Assembly: GCA_910583895.1 (NCBI GenBank) | Contig: CAJTYJ010000015.1 | Span: 42,044-58,661 of the forward strand | Direction of reading: 5' to 3' | DNA length: 16,618 nucleotides | DNA from: an uncultured Lachnospiraceae bacterium | GTDB lineage: Bacteria > Bacillota > Clostridia > Lachnospirales > Lachnospiraceae | Shown here: piece after piece, positions 1-7,292 of the stretch | Layout of the letters: each line of letters begins with the position of its first letter | How positions within the stretch are numbered: the first letter of the stretch is position 1 | Made by a program: the position numbers and the translations under genes | Notes under the pieces: model-generated | The model's input: the letters and a program-made list of their open reading frames with translations, nothing else | Database searches by the model: none | Told to the model about the DNA's origin: nothing

Positions 1-566
1 ATACATCTGGCGTCTCCTTGGTATTTCGCTGATTTTTAAAGTTCCGCTACATACCAATCCGGCGCCGGGGGGAGATGTATTCTCGTCCGCTTTCGCGTAC
101 GCTCATACATCTGGCGCCTCCCTGGTATTCCGCTGATTTTTTAGTTCCGCTACATACCTAGCCGACGCCGGGGGGAGATGTATTCTCGGTCGCTCTCGCT
201 CCCGTTCATACATCTGGCGTCTCCTTGGTATTTCGCTGATTTTTAAAGTTCCGCTACATACCTAGCCGACGCTGGGGGGGGAGATGTATTCTCGGTCGCT
301 TTCGCGCACGCTTATACATCTGGCGCCTCCTTGGTATTTCGCTGATTTTTTAGTTCCGCTACATACCTAGCCGGCGCTGGCGGGAAGATGGTTTCTTGGT
401 CGCTTTCGCGCACGCTTATACATCTGGCACCTCTTTGGTATTTCGCTGATTTTTTAGGTTCCGCTACATACCTAGCCGATGCCGGGGGGGAGATGTATTC
501 CCGTCCGCTTTCGCTCTCGCCTGTACATCTGGCGGCTTCTTGGTATTTCGCTGGTTTTATAGTTCC
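1..566. repeat. Tandem array of a ~104-bp repeat (five units plus a partial sixth)
   Basis: Units begin with ATACATCTGGCG at 1, 105, 208, 314 and 418, and a degenerate partial unit (GTACATCTGGCG) starts at 523. Unit lengths are 104, 103, 106, 104 and 105 bp, so copies are contiguous with no spacers. The length varies in G and T runs and is not a multiple of three. Inside most units ATACATCT is matched by AGATGTAT about 65 bp later (for example 1-8 with 73-80), and an inner GGTAT/ATACC pair lies between, so each unit can form a nested hairpin. A GGGGGGAG run sits just before an ATG in several units and opens a short reading frame (28 codons at 75-161 and 284-370; shorter at 178; frameshifted at 388). 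The array probably begins before the window. Its last copy ends inside the final codons of the neighbouring hydrolase gene. I believe similar elements are dispersed in Lachnospiraceae genomes, but that is memory, not a search. Confidence 0.93.
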
Positions 567-1417
567 ATATATTTTACTGTGATTGTCTCGCCGTCGCACA
601 TGGTTACCACAGCCTGGTCTTTGGTATCCCACACCGGAATCCCTTTTTCCTTTAAAAGAGCCAGCGTTTCCTCCTCCGCCGGTTTTTTGTTGGAACAGCA
701 GATGACTGCTGCCTTTGGAGACACGGCATCCAGAAAGGCGGCCAGGGTGCTTTGGTACCTGCCATGATGGGGCATCTTGATCCAGTCGTGATTCCAGTCC
801 GTATCCGACGAAAGCATCTGCCGGATCCGTTCCTCCTCGATATCTCCCGTCAGAAGAAAACCTCTGCTCCCATAACGGATGCTGGTCACAAGAGACAGGT
901 CATTGTCCCATTCATCCTCTGTGTGGAATATGGTCTGCGGATCCTCTGCCGGATAGACAGAAACCTGCAGATCTCCCAGGGACAGGCAAAGCGGCGTATC
1001 TACTCTTTGCACATCCGGATGCTCTTTTAACTCCTCCTGAAAAGCAAAATACTCCGGCCTGTCTCCTTCATAATCCGGCAGAAGTACGCAGGACACCTCC
1101 ATCTCTCTTAGCACTCTGGCTGCTCCGCCCACATGGTCCTTGTCAAAATGGGTCACAAGAAACAGATCAATCTTCTCAACTCCATCCTTCAAAAGAGCCT
1201 GTACAACACGCTCCCCGTCCTCCTCTTCCCCTGCATCAATCAGGATCACCTGATCTGCCTGCCGGATGATCAGGGCATCGGCCTTTCCCACCGAAAGAGC
1301 AGTGACCGTAAGCGGATCCCCGACCGCAGTATTTCCCTGCCAGAAGCGCAGCAGTGCCCACAAAACAAGCAGCAGAGCCATCAGGCTCAGAATCATGCAG
1401 GTTTGCCTTTTGTGCAT
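557..1417 (-). CDS. Membrane-anchored ComEC-like metallo-beta-lactamase-fold hydrolase
   Basis: 286 aa. Residues 8-24 are a single hydrophobic segment after a basic N-terminus, predicting a membrane anchor or uncleaved signal with the enzyme outside the cell. The rest is a metallo-beta-lactamase fold of the ComEC/Rec2 C-terminal type. LSVGKADALII (41-51) replaces the usual DVGQGD strand, the metal-binding motif THFDKDH is at 89-95, LLTGD at 188-192 carries the bridging Asp, and KMPHHG at 214-219 carries the further His. All the expected metal ligands appear present, so it should be active, probably on a phosphodiester or nucleotide; the substrate is unknown. There are no ComEC channel helices, so it is a stand-alone enzyme. 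The ribosome site AAGGAG overlaps the stop of the upstream CDF gene (6-bp gap), implying translational coupling. Its last ~10 bases merge with the tandem repeat array, and no terminator is visible before it. Confidence 0.82.
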   Translation of the reverse strand: MHKRQTCMILSLMALLLVLWALLRFWQGNTAVGDPLTVTALSVGKADALIIRQADQVILIDAGEEEDGERVVQALLKDGVEKIDLFLVTHFDKDHVGGAARVLREMEVSCVLLPDYEGDRPEYFAFQEELKEHPDVQRVDTPLCLSLGDLQVSVYPAEDPQTIFHTEDEWDNDLSLVTSIRYGSRGFLLTGDIEEERIRQMLSSDTDWNHDWIKMPHHGRYQSTLAAFLDAVSPKAAVICCSNKKPAEEETLALLKEKGIPVWDTKDQAVVTMCDGETITVKYMEL

Positions 1418-1423
1418 CTTTTT

Positions 1424-2317
1424 CTACTCCTTTTTCTTTGTGCCCTTCGCCGGGTTCACATGAACCATACAATGCTTCACTTCCGGAAAACGCTCCTCAA
1501 TGGCATCGTGAACCTGCTCTGCGATGGCGTGAGTCTCATACAGCGTCCTGCTGCCGTCCGCGGCAATCTCCATGTCCACATAGATTTTTGCTCCAAACAG
1601 CCGGGTCATCAGACTGTCAATCCCCAGCACCCCTTCCTGTAAAAAGACAATCCTTCTTATCTCCTCCTCCGTCTCCTGATCACAGGCTCTGTCCACCATC
1701 TTATTGACCGCATCCATAAAAATCTCATAGGCTGCTTTGGCGATAAAGACACTGATCACCATACTGGCTGCAGCATCCAGCACCGGATATCCCATCCTGG
1801 AACCGGCGATTCCGACAAAAGCACCGATCGAAGACAAAGAATCCGACCGGTGATGCCATGCATCCGCCATCAGCGCCCCGGAATTGATCTTCTTTGCCGC
1901 CGCTTTTGTATACCAGTACATCCACTCCTTGACACCGATGGAAATAACGGCTGCCGCCAGAGCCATAAGTCCGGGAACCGCCAGCATCTCATAATGTCCG
2001 GACAGGACCGTCCGAAGCCCTCCGAATCCGATTCCAAGTCCCGTGGCCAGCAGAACCGTTGCCAGTATAATGGAAGCAACACATTCCAGCCGTTCATGAC
2101 CATAGGGATGATGGGAGTCCGACTGCTTCGCGGACATCCGCACCCCGACAATCACAATAAACGTACTGAATACATCAGAAGCCGAATGAATCGCGTCGGA
2201 TATCATTGCTCCGGATCTGCCAAAGATCCCGGCCAGAAGCTTTCCCGCGGACAAAATCAGGTTGACAACAATGCTGACTTTCGACACCCGCATGGCAATT
2301 TTTTCACTACTCTCCAT
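1424..2317 (-). CDS. Cation diffusion facilitator (CDF) family metal transporter
   Basis: 297 aa, normal for CDF proteins. These are cytoplasmic-membrane proton/metal antiporters that export divalent cations such as Zn, Fe, Mn or Co. About six membrane segments are visible. TM2 carries DAIHSASD (41-48), giving an H44xxxD48 metal pair, and TM5 carries ADAWHHRSD (151-159), giving H155xxxD159. HHPYGHERLE (69-78) is the conserved TM2-TM3 loop, and the C-terminal cytoplasmic domain ends in VHVNP. The two HxxxD pairs resemble zinc transporters, but specificity cannot be fixed from this. The frame remains open to 2470, but I chose ATG 2317 because GGAG stands 7-8 bases upstream of it and family homology begins there (ESSEKIAMRVSKVS). 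It is the first gene of an operon with the downstream hydrolase. Confidence 0.92.
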   Translation of the reverse strand: MESSEKIAMRVSKVSIVVNLILSAGKLLAGIFGRSGAMISDAIHSASDVFSTFIVIVGVRMSAKQSDSHHPYGHERLECVASIILATVLLATGLGIGFGGLRTVLSGHYEMLAVPGLMALAAAVISIGVKEWMYWYTKAAAKKINSGALMADAWHHRSDSLSSIGAFVGIAGSRMGYPVLDAAASMVISVFIAKAAYEIFMDAVNKMVDRACDQETEEEIRRIVFLQEGVLGIDSLMTRLFGAKIYVDMEIAADGSRTLYETHAIAEQVHDAIEERFPEVKHCMVHVNPAKGTKKKE

Positions 2318-2364
2318 ACTGATTCTCCTGCATTCTCCTAAATGATATTTCCACATTTCAGGCA

Positions 2365-2393
2365 AGTATAACACAGCCCACCCGGAATGTACA
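2365..2393 (-). promoter_or_regulatory. Possible promoter for the CDF-hydrolase operon
   Basis: On the minus strand TGTACA (2388-2393) and TATACT (2365-2370) are separated by 17 bp, about 50 bases upstream of the chosen CDF start. The -35 matches the consensus at four of six positions. Supported only by spacing and position. Confidence 0.35.
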
Positions 2394-2479
2394 GAGGATA
2401 TCCCTTTGAAAAGGATCATCTGCCCATGTCGGATGCCCGGACAGCATGCATTTGAAAATAAAGGTATCACAATTTCTTC

Positions 2480-2508
2480 TGGTATTTATATGAAAAATCT
2501 GTTAGAAT
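2480..2508 (+). promoter_or_regulatory. Possible promoter for the sortase gene
   Basis: TAGAAT at 2503-2508 lies 15 bases before the sortase ATG, with a poor -35 (TGGTAT, 2480-2485) 17 bp upstream. If it is used, the mRNA leader is only about ten bases, and the only Shine-Dalgarno candidate is the weak GGTGATG just before the ATG. Confidence 0.3.
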
Positions 2509-2523
2509 AGAACCGGTGATGTT

Positions 2524-3432
2524 ATGAATACAAAAAAAAATACCGGTAAATCCAATCGCACCGGCAAACCCCATGCAAGGCAAGGCGACCGCATCTCTTC
2601 CCGCAGCAGACGACGCTCAAAAGAAGCGGCCCGCAGACGCCAGAAACGCCGCCTGATCCAGGGATTGATTCTTGGATTCTTCGCATGCATTCTGGTCTTC
2701 AGCATCTATCAGCTGGCATCCATCTTTCTTACCTACCATTCCGGAGACAAAGAGTATGAAGATCTGCAGCAATATGTGCTGGACAAACCTGTTCTTCCGG
2801 AAGCCGTCACAGGCGGCCTTTCTTCCTCTGAAGATTCCGAAGAGGCAGCAGATGCTTCCCTTGTACCCATGACCCGTATCGACCTGGCTTCTCTTCAGGA
2901 GATCAACTCTGAAGCCATCGGCTGGATCGAGATTCCGGACACAGTGATCAGCTATCCTATGGTACATACAGATGATGATACCTATTATCTGACCCACACC
3001 TTCAAAAAGGAATCCAACCGGGTGGGCAGCATCTTTGTGGAAGCGCTCAACCATGCAGACTTCAGTGATCTGCACACCATCATCTACGGACACAACATGA
3101 AGAACGGATCCATGTTCGCCACTTTGAAGAACTACAACACCAAGAGTTACTGGCAGGCGCATCCTTATATCTACATCGACCTGGAAGACAACTCTCACTG
3201 TTACCAGATCTTCTCCTGCTATCAGGCGGACATCTCTGACCAGTGTTATACCATCGGCTATGAGAAAGATGTATCTGCAGAAGTCTACCAGCAATTCTTA
3301 GACCATCTGAAAAATTCTTCTCTGTTTGACACCGGTGTGGAAGTCACTGCAGAGGATAAGGTAATCACACTTTCCACCTGTACCAACAGCGGACGGAACC
3401 GCTTTGTGGTACACGCCAAGAAACTCTACTAA
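2524..3432 (+). CDS. srtB: Class B sortase (transpeptidase)
   Basis: 302 aa. Sortases sit in the membrane and covalently join sorting-signal proteins to peptidoglycan or to pilin subunits. Order: a very basic cytoplasmic tail (residues 1-43, rich in K/R), one transmembrane helix (about 44-70), an acidic linker (100-112) and the sortase domain (120-302). The catalytic residues are visible: His190 in YGHNMK, Cys286 in TLSTC and Arg293 in RNRFVVH. The helix-rich insertion between the His and Cys, together with the IYGHNMKNGSMFATL block, marks class B rather than class A. No gene with an obvious sorting motif is nearby, so the substrate must lie elsewhere. The basic tail is longer than usual. The start was chosen as the first ATG; its ribosome site is weak. 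It is followed by its own hairpins and is adjacent to peptidoglycan-precursor genes. Confidence 0.93.
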   Translation: MNTKKNTGKSNRTGKPHARQGDRISSRSRRRSKEAARRRQKRRLIQGLILGFFACILVFSIYQLASIFLTYHSGDKEYEDLQQYVLDKPVLPEAVTGGLSSSEDSEEAADASLVPMTRIDLASLQEINSEAIGWIEIPDTVISYPMVHTDDDTYYLTHTFKKESNRVGSIFVEALNHADFSDLHTIIYGHNMKNGSMFATLKNYNTKSYWQAHPYIYIDLEDNSHCYQIFSCYQADISDQCYTIGYEKDVSAEVYQQFLDHLKNSSLFDTGVEVTAEDKVITLSTCTNSGRNRFVVHAKKLY

Positions 3433-3452
3433 AATTACAGTCAGACGGGATA

Positions 3453-3483
3453 TTACGGTCCACAGGGTACCTGTGAACCGTAA
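3453..3483. repeat. 31-bp near-perfect palindrome (REP-like)
   Basis: TTACGGT (3453-3459) pairs with ACCGTAA (3477-3483), and CACAGG (3461-3466) pairs with CCTGTG (3470-3475), around a GTA loop. There is one C/A mismatch at 3460/3476. It has no T-run of its own and lies four bases before a separate terminator stem. It could be a dispersed palindromic element or a 3'-end stabiliser for the sortase mRNA. Confidence 0.7.
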
Positions 3484-3487
3484 CGAC

Positions 3488-3517
3488 GGGGTGTCTTAGG
3501 ACGCCCCATTTTCTTTT
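3488..3517 (+). terminator. Rho-independent terminator after the sortase
   Basis: GGGGTGTC (3488-3495) pairs with GACGCCCC (3500-3507) around a TTAG loop (one G-T pair), followed by ATTTTCTTTT. It sits 55 bases after the sortase stop and directly precedes the next promoter, so the sortase appears to be its own transcription unit. Confidence 0.78.
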
Positions 3518-3524
3518 CCTCCCC

Positions 3525-3553
3525 TTTCCATTTGAAAACTCCTGTGGTAGAAT
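3525..3553 (+). promoter_or_regulatory. Likely promoter for murL-murD2
   Basis: An extended -10, TG-G-TAGAAT (hexamer 3548-3553), lies 17 bp after TTTCCA (3525-3530). Transcription would start near 3560, which is after the ATG at 3556 and supports the murL start at 3592. Confidence 0.48.
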
Positions 3554-3591
3554 AGATGCTGACAAATCTGCTGACAAAGGGGTATTTCCAT

Positions 3592-4977
3592 ATGAAAACT
3601 TATGAATCCTTACGAAAGACCTATCCGGTCTTTCTCTACAAAGATCACGAAATCCAGGATCGGGGGACAGAGCTTTCTGTCACCTATCATTTTGAAGTTC
3701 CCGGATTATCCTGCTTTTCTCCCACCTGGAGTTTTCCCAAAAGTACATCTGCCGCTTTAAAGATCCACGACAATCCCACTTTCCAGGCCATGATCTTCGG
3801 ACTTGGCATGGTAGAGCTGATCAGTTACTGGAAGATCGCCTGCCCGCCGAAGGTTATCGTATCTGCCGGCGCTCTTGACGGCCCGCAGGTCATCTGGTGG
3901 AAGGAACTGTATTATCTTGGGCTTGGAGAATTCTTTTATACCAACCAGATTCCGGCAGACCCGGATACATTTATGGAGCTTGTCTCCGAGAAAGAACCGT
4001 CAGACAAACGCGCCTGTCCCACAGAGGCGAAAGACGGATGTCTGATTCCCATCGGCGGGGGGAAAGACTCTGTCTGTACCATCGAACTTCTGAAAAAAAG
4101 CGGGCAGCCTTTGAAAACTTATATCATCAATCCCAGAGGTGCCACGTTAAAGACGGTTGAGGCATCCGGACTTTCCATGAAAGACAGCATTCACGCGAAG
4201 AGAACACTGGACCCCCGGATGCTTGCGCTGAACAAGGAAGGTTATCTGAACGGCCATACGCCCTTTTCCGCCCTGGTAGCTTTTTCTTCCCTGATTACGG
4301 CCTACCTGCACGGACTTCGCTATATTGCTCTTTCCAACGAGTCCAGTGCCAATGAAAGCACCGTAGCCGGAAGCACGGTGAATCACCAGTACTCCAAAAG
4401 CTTTAAGTTCGAACTGGATTTTCACCGGTATGAGAAAACGTTTATCGGCAGCGGCATCCATTATTTCAGCATGCTGCGCCCTCTCTCCGAGTTCCAGATT
4501 GCCCGGTATTTCGCCGGCGCATCTGCCTACCACGATATTTTCCGAAGCTGCAACGCCGGAAGCCGGCAGGATCTCTGGTGCGGTCACTGCCCGAAGTGCC
4601 TGTTCGTCTTTTTGATCCTGTCTCCTTTCCTAAGCCATGAACGGCTTGTGGAGATCTTTGGCAGCGATCTGGCCAATGATCTGACCATGAAAGAGGATTT
4701 TGAAAAGCTCACCGGTATCCAGGAAGAAAAGCCCTTCGAGTGCGTGGGCAGCCGAAAGGAAGTCAACGCCGCCGTCTGCCTGACCATTGAACGTATGGAA
4801 CAGCAGCAAAAGCCCCTTCCTGCCCTGTTCAGCTGGTATCAACAGCAGCCCGTCTTTGCCGCCTCGTTTCCGAAGCGCCATGACTATGACCGATATTTTG
4901 ATTCTGCCCATCTTCTTCCGGAAGCATTTCTTACTGTTTTGACCGAAGCATGTTATGGAGGAAAACTGCCTTGTTAA
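3592..4977 (+). CDS. murL: MurL-like UDP-MurNAc-L-Ala-L-Glu epimerase (PP-loop ATPase family)
   Basis: 461 aa. MurL inverts the terminal L-Glu of UDP-MurNAc-L-Ala-L-Glu to D-Glu in an ATP-consuming cytoplasmic step; this route was described in Xanthomonas. Seen here: a PP-loop IPIGGGKDS (152-160) that binds ATP through its pyrophosphate, LSNESSANEST (247-257), and a CGHCPKC cluster (330-336) in a C-terminal half resembling QueC/ExsB-type PP-loop enzymes. The length fits the MurL family. The best support is context: it overlaps a MurD-type ligase, the same pairing known for MurL and MurD2. The frame is open from an ATG at 3556, but 3592 has AAAGGGG nine bases upstream and the putative -10 box ends at 3553, so I use 3592. 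Alternatively it is an uncharacterised PP-loop enzyme acting on another substrate. No homology search was possible. Confidence 0.8.
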   Translation: MKTYESLRKTYPVFLYKDHEIQDRGTELSVTYHFEVPGLSCFSPTWSFPKSTSAALKIHDNPTFQAMIFGLGMVELISYWKIACPPKVIVSAGALDGPQVIWWKELYYLGLGEFFYTNQIPADPDTFMELVSEKEPSDKRACPTEAKDGCLIPIGGGKDSVCTIELLKKSGQPLKTYIINPRGATLKTVEASGLSMKDSIHAKRTLDPRMLALNKEGYLNGHTPFSALVAFSSLITAYLHGLRYIALSNESSANESTVAGSTVNHQYSKSFKFELDFHRYEKTFIGSGIHYFSMLRPLSEFQIARYFAGASAYHDIFRSCNAGSRQDLWCGHCPKCLFVFLILSPFLSHERLVEIFGSDLANDLTMKEDFEKLTGIQEEKPFECVGSRKEVNAAVCLTIERMEQQQKPLPALFSWYQQQPVFAASFPKRHDYDRYFDSAHLLPEAFLTVLTEACYGGKLPC

Positions 4978-6314
4978 ATATTTTAAAAGAACTGATCACG
5001 CAAAAACGAGTCCTGATCCTTGGTTTTGGACGGGAAGGCCGCTCCACCCTGCACCGTCTTTTGCAGGCCGGGGGATATGCTGCCCTTGCCATCGCTGACC
5101 AGGCAGATATCTCCTCCGCTGTAAAAGATCCGTCCATACAGATTTTGTCCGGCCCTTCCTACCTGGACGCGCTGGATGACTATGACCTGGTCTTCAAAAG
5201 CCCTGGCATCGTCCTGCCCAAAGATCCGTCCCAATACCGCTGCCAGATCACTTCTCAGATGGAAGTGTTCTTTCTCGCCTACAAAAAACAGATCATCGGA
5301 ATCACCGGCACCAAAGGAAAAAGCACCGTCACTACCCTGCTTTATCACATCTTAAAGGAAAGCGGCCGGGACACGGTACTGGCGGGCAACATCGGAATCC
5401 CTGCCTTTGATATTCTGGAAGAAATTAAGGCAGATACCAGAATCATCTGTGAACTTTCCTGCCATCAGCTGGAGTATATCCATGTATCCCCCCATGTGGC
5501 TGTACTTCTGAACATCCACGAAGAGCATCTGGATCACTACAAGACCATGAAAAACTACATCCATGCCAAACAGCAGATCTATCTGCATCAGGAGCCGGAG
5601 GACCTGCTTTTGTGTGATCTTTCCTCCCTCCCTTCCAAAAATTACTGCCGGTCTCAGATTTACACGGTTTCCGACTGTTTTTCCACAGCAGATGTGCTTC
5701 TAAGCGGGACCCGGATCCGTTTTGAACAAGGAGACTTCCGGATTCCGGCCAAAGAGATTTCTCTGCTGGGGCACCACAACCATATTGACATCGCCTTTGA
5801 CTACGCCATCTGCCATATGCTGGGCCTTTCCGACGAAGAATTTGAAGCCGCGCTTCGGACTTATGAGCCCCTCCCCCACCGCCTGCGGTATATCGGAGAA
5901 CGGGAAGGCGTACGTTTTTATGACGACTCCATCTCCACCATCGGGGACACCGCCATCCAGGCATTAAAAAGCGTACCCAATGTGGGTTCCATCCTGATCG
6001 GAGGTATGGACCGGGGGATCGAATACGACGATCTGATCACTTATCTGTCCCGGGATCCGGTCCCTCACATCATCCTGATGGCAGACACCGGAAAGCGCAT
6101 CTATCAGGAAATCCAGGACCGTTACCCGGATTTTCATGGCAGAGAACGTCTTTTGCTGGTGGATACTTTAAAAGACGCCGTCACTGCCGCCAAGACCCTC
6201 ACTGCCCCCGGAACAGCCTGTGTTCTCTCTCCCGCCGCTGCCAGCTACGGAATCTTTAAAAATTTTGAAGAACGCGGAGATGTCTTCCGGGATCTGGCGC
6301 TGAATTACCAGTAA
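4971..6314 (+). CDS. murD2: MurD2-like UDP-MurNAc-L-alanine--L-glutamate ligase (MurD family)
   Basis: 447 aa Mur ligase. Such enzymes add glutamate to UDP-MurNAc-L-Ala using ATP in the cytoplasm. Order: an N-terminal nucleotide-sugar domain with a Rossmann-like GFGREG (19-24), the ATP loop ITGTKGKST (111-119), NIHEEHLDHY (181-190), LPHRLRY (301-307), and a C-terminal domain ending in SPAAASYGIFKNFEERGD (420-437). In ordinary MurD the glutamate pocket has a DSKAT motif and a GGDGK lysine; here these read DDSIST (318-323) and GGMDRG (344-349). Changed glutamate-contact residues together with an adjacent MurL argue for an L-Glu-specific MurD2. An ATG at 4950 is in frame, but GGAGG (4957-4961) stands nine bases before TTG 4971, whose codon overlaps the murL stop; I prefer TTG 4971, with translational coupling. 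No terminator is visible after it. It could instead be a divergent standard MurD. Confidence 0.82.
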   Translation: MLNILKELITQKRVLILGFGREGRSTLHRLLQAGGYAALAIADQADISSAVKDPSIQILSGPSYLDALDDYDLVFKSPGIVLPKDPSQYRCQITSQMEVFFLAYKKQIIGITGTKGKSTVTTLLYHILKESGRDTVLAGNIGIPAFDILEEIKADTRIICELSCHQLEYIHVSPHVAVLLNIHEEHLDHYKTMKNYIHAKQQIYLHQEPEDLLLCDLSSLPSKNYCRSQIYTVSDCFSTADVLLSGTRIRFEQGDFRIPAKEISLLGHHNHIDIAFDYAICHMLGLSDEEFEAALRTYEPLPHRLRYIGEREGVRFYDDSISTIGDTAIQALKSVPNVGSILIGGMDRGIEYDDLITYLSRDPVPHIILMADTGKRIYQEIQDRYPDFHGRERLLLVDTLKDAVTAAKTLTAPGTACVLSPAAASYGIFKNFEERGDVFRDLALNYQ

Positions 6315-6349
6315 ACAGGGCGAAAGGTCGGAAAACTTATAAAAAGGAT

Positions 6350-6378
6350 TTGCTTTTATCCGCTTTTCCCCCTATAAT
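6350..6378 (+). promoter_or_regulatory. Promoter for the S1-domain gene
   Basis: TTGCTT (6350-6355), a 17-bp spacer, and a perfect TATAAT (6373-6378). It lies about 45 bases before the ATG, which has GAGGAG as its ribosome site. Confidence 0.78.
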
Positions 6379-6421
6379 AGTAACAGCGGCAAAATTTATA
6401 GTATATGAGGAGATTTTCAAC

Positions 6422-7189
6422 ATGGAAGAAAAAAAAGAAATGATCGAAGAAAAAGTAGAAGAAACTGCGGAGGAGAACATGACGATGGCCGATCTGTCTG
6501 ATGAGCTGGAAGCTTCCTTAGAAGCTGCACAGGAGACCGCACAGGATGCAGAAGAGATGGATCCCGTATGGGCGACCCTGACAGAATATATGAATGAAAA
6601 GACGGTTCTGACCGTAAAAATCGGCGGTGTCGTGAATGCAGGAGTGATTGCCTATGTGGACGGCATCCGCGGCTTCATCCCCGCATCCCGTCTCTCCTTA
6701 GAGCATGTGGAAGACCTGAACGAATGGCTGCACAAGAAGATTAAAGTCCGCGTCATCACTGCAGACCCGAAGAAAAAACGTCTGGTTCTCTCTGCAAGAG
6801 AACTGCTCAGGGATGAGGCAAGAGCCGAAGCTGCCAAAAAGCGTCAGGAAGCCATGGAGCAGACCAGTGTGGGAGATGTCATGGACGGTGTGGTAGAGAC
6901 CCTCAAAGACTACGGCGCATTTGTCCGTCTTGAGAACGGTCTTTCCGGTCTGGTTCATGTATCTCAGATTTCTGACAAGCGTGTAACCACGCCTTCTAAG
7001 GTATTAAAAGAAGGAGAGACGGTAAAAGTCAAAGTTATCGCCATCAAGGACGGCAAGCTTTCTCTCAGCATGAAAGCTCTGATCGAGCGCTCCTCCGATG
7101 AGGAACCCTCCGGCCGTGACTACAAGCTTCCCAAAAGCGAAAGCATTTCCACAAATCTTGGCTCCCTTCTGGCAAACCTGAAGCTGTAA
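6422..7189 (+). CDS. Two-domain S1 RNA-binding protein (short RpsA-like)
   Basis: 255 aa. Two S1 OB-fold RNA-binding domains are visible: residues about 58-127 (from TVLTVKIGGVVNAGVIA to KKRLVLSAREL) and 149-218 (SVGDVMDGVVETLKDYGAFV, then GLSGLVHVSQIS, to GKLSLSMKAL). A Glu-rich acidic N-terminal stretch (1-48) precedes them. Such short S1 proteins in Firmicutes are annotated as ribosomal protein S1 homologues and may help mRNA binding by the 30S subunit, although low-GC Gram-positives often lack a full S1. The second domain is closer to the classic S1 consensus than the first. The frame extends upstream to a TTG at 6350, but that lies in the promoter; ATG 6422 follows GAGGAG. It is a single-gene unit with its own promoter and terminator. 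Confidence 0.9.
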   Translation: MEEKKEMIEEKVEETAEENMTMADLSDELEASLEAAQETAQDAEEMDPVWATLTEYMNEKTVLTVKIGGVVNAGVIAYVDGIRGFIPASRLSLEHVEDLNEWLHKKIKVRVITADPKKKRLVLSARELLRDEARAEAAKKRQEAMEQTSVGDVMDGVVETLKDYGAFVRLENGLSGLVHVSQISDKRVTTPSKVLKEGETVKVKVIAIKDGKLSLSMKALIERSSDEEPSGRDYKLPKSESISTNLGSLLANLKL

Positions 7190-7213
7190 TTATCGGATCC
7201 AAAATTTACCAGT

Positions 7214-7244
7214 ATGCCGGTGCCAAATGCGCCGGCATTTTTTT
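7214..7244 (+). terminator. Strong Rho-independent terminator after the S1 gene
   Basis: ATGCCGGTGC (7214-7223) pairs with GCGCCGGCAT (7229-7238) over ten base pairs (one G-T) around a CAAAT loop, followed by a run of seven T. The T-run overlaps the -35 of the next promoter. Confidence 0.93.
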
Positions 7245-7271
7245 GACGGAATACATTTTTTATGGTATGAT
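7243..7271 (+). promoter_or_regulatory. Promoter for the LytM-like/bactofilin operon
   Basis: TTGACG (7243-7248), a 17-bp spacer, and an extended -10 TG-G-TATGAT (hexamer 7266-7271). It is followed 20 bases later by AGGAGG and the ATG at 7293. Confidence 0.82.
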
Positions 7272-7292
7272 ACGGTACAGGAGGTTTTTGTT

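Noticed and set aside
1..566. CRISPR array
   Set aside because: The ~104-bp units abut each other with no unique spacers, and no cas genes are present.
312..632. Minus-strand 106-aa open frame across the repeats
   Set aside because: It is a translation of the tandem array running antisense; it overlaps the hydrolase 3' end, has no ribosome site, and matches no family.
2318..2470. 51-residue N-terminal extension of the CDF transporter
   Set aside because: The extension has no family similarity and the internal ATG 2317 has its own good ribosome site.
7227..7292. Extended start of the LytM-like gene at 7227
   Set aside because: This stretch contains the preceding gene's terminator and the operon promoter; ATG 7293 has AGGAGG.
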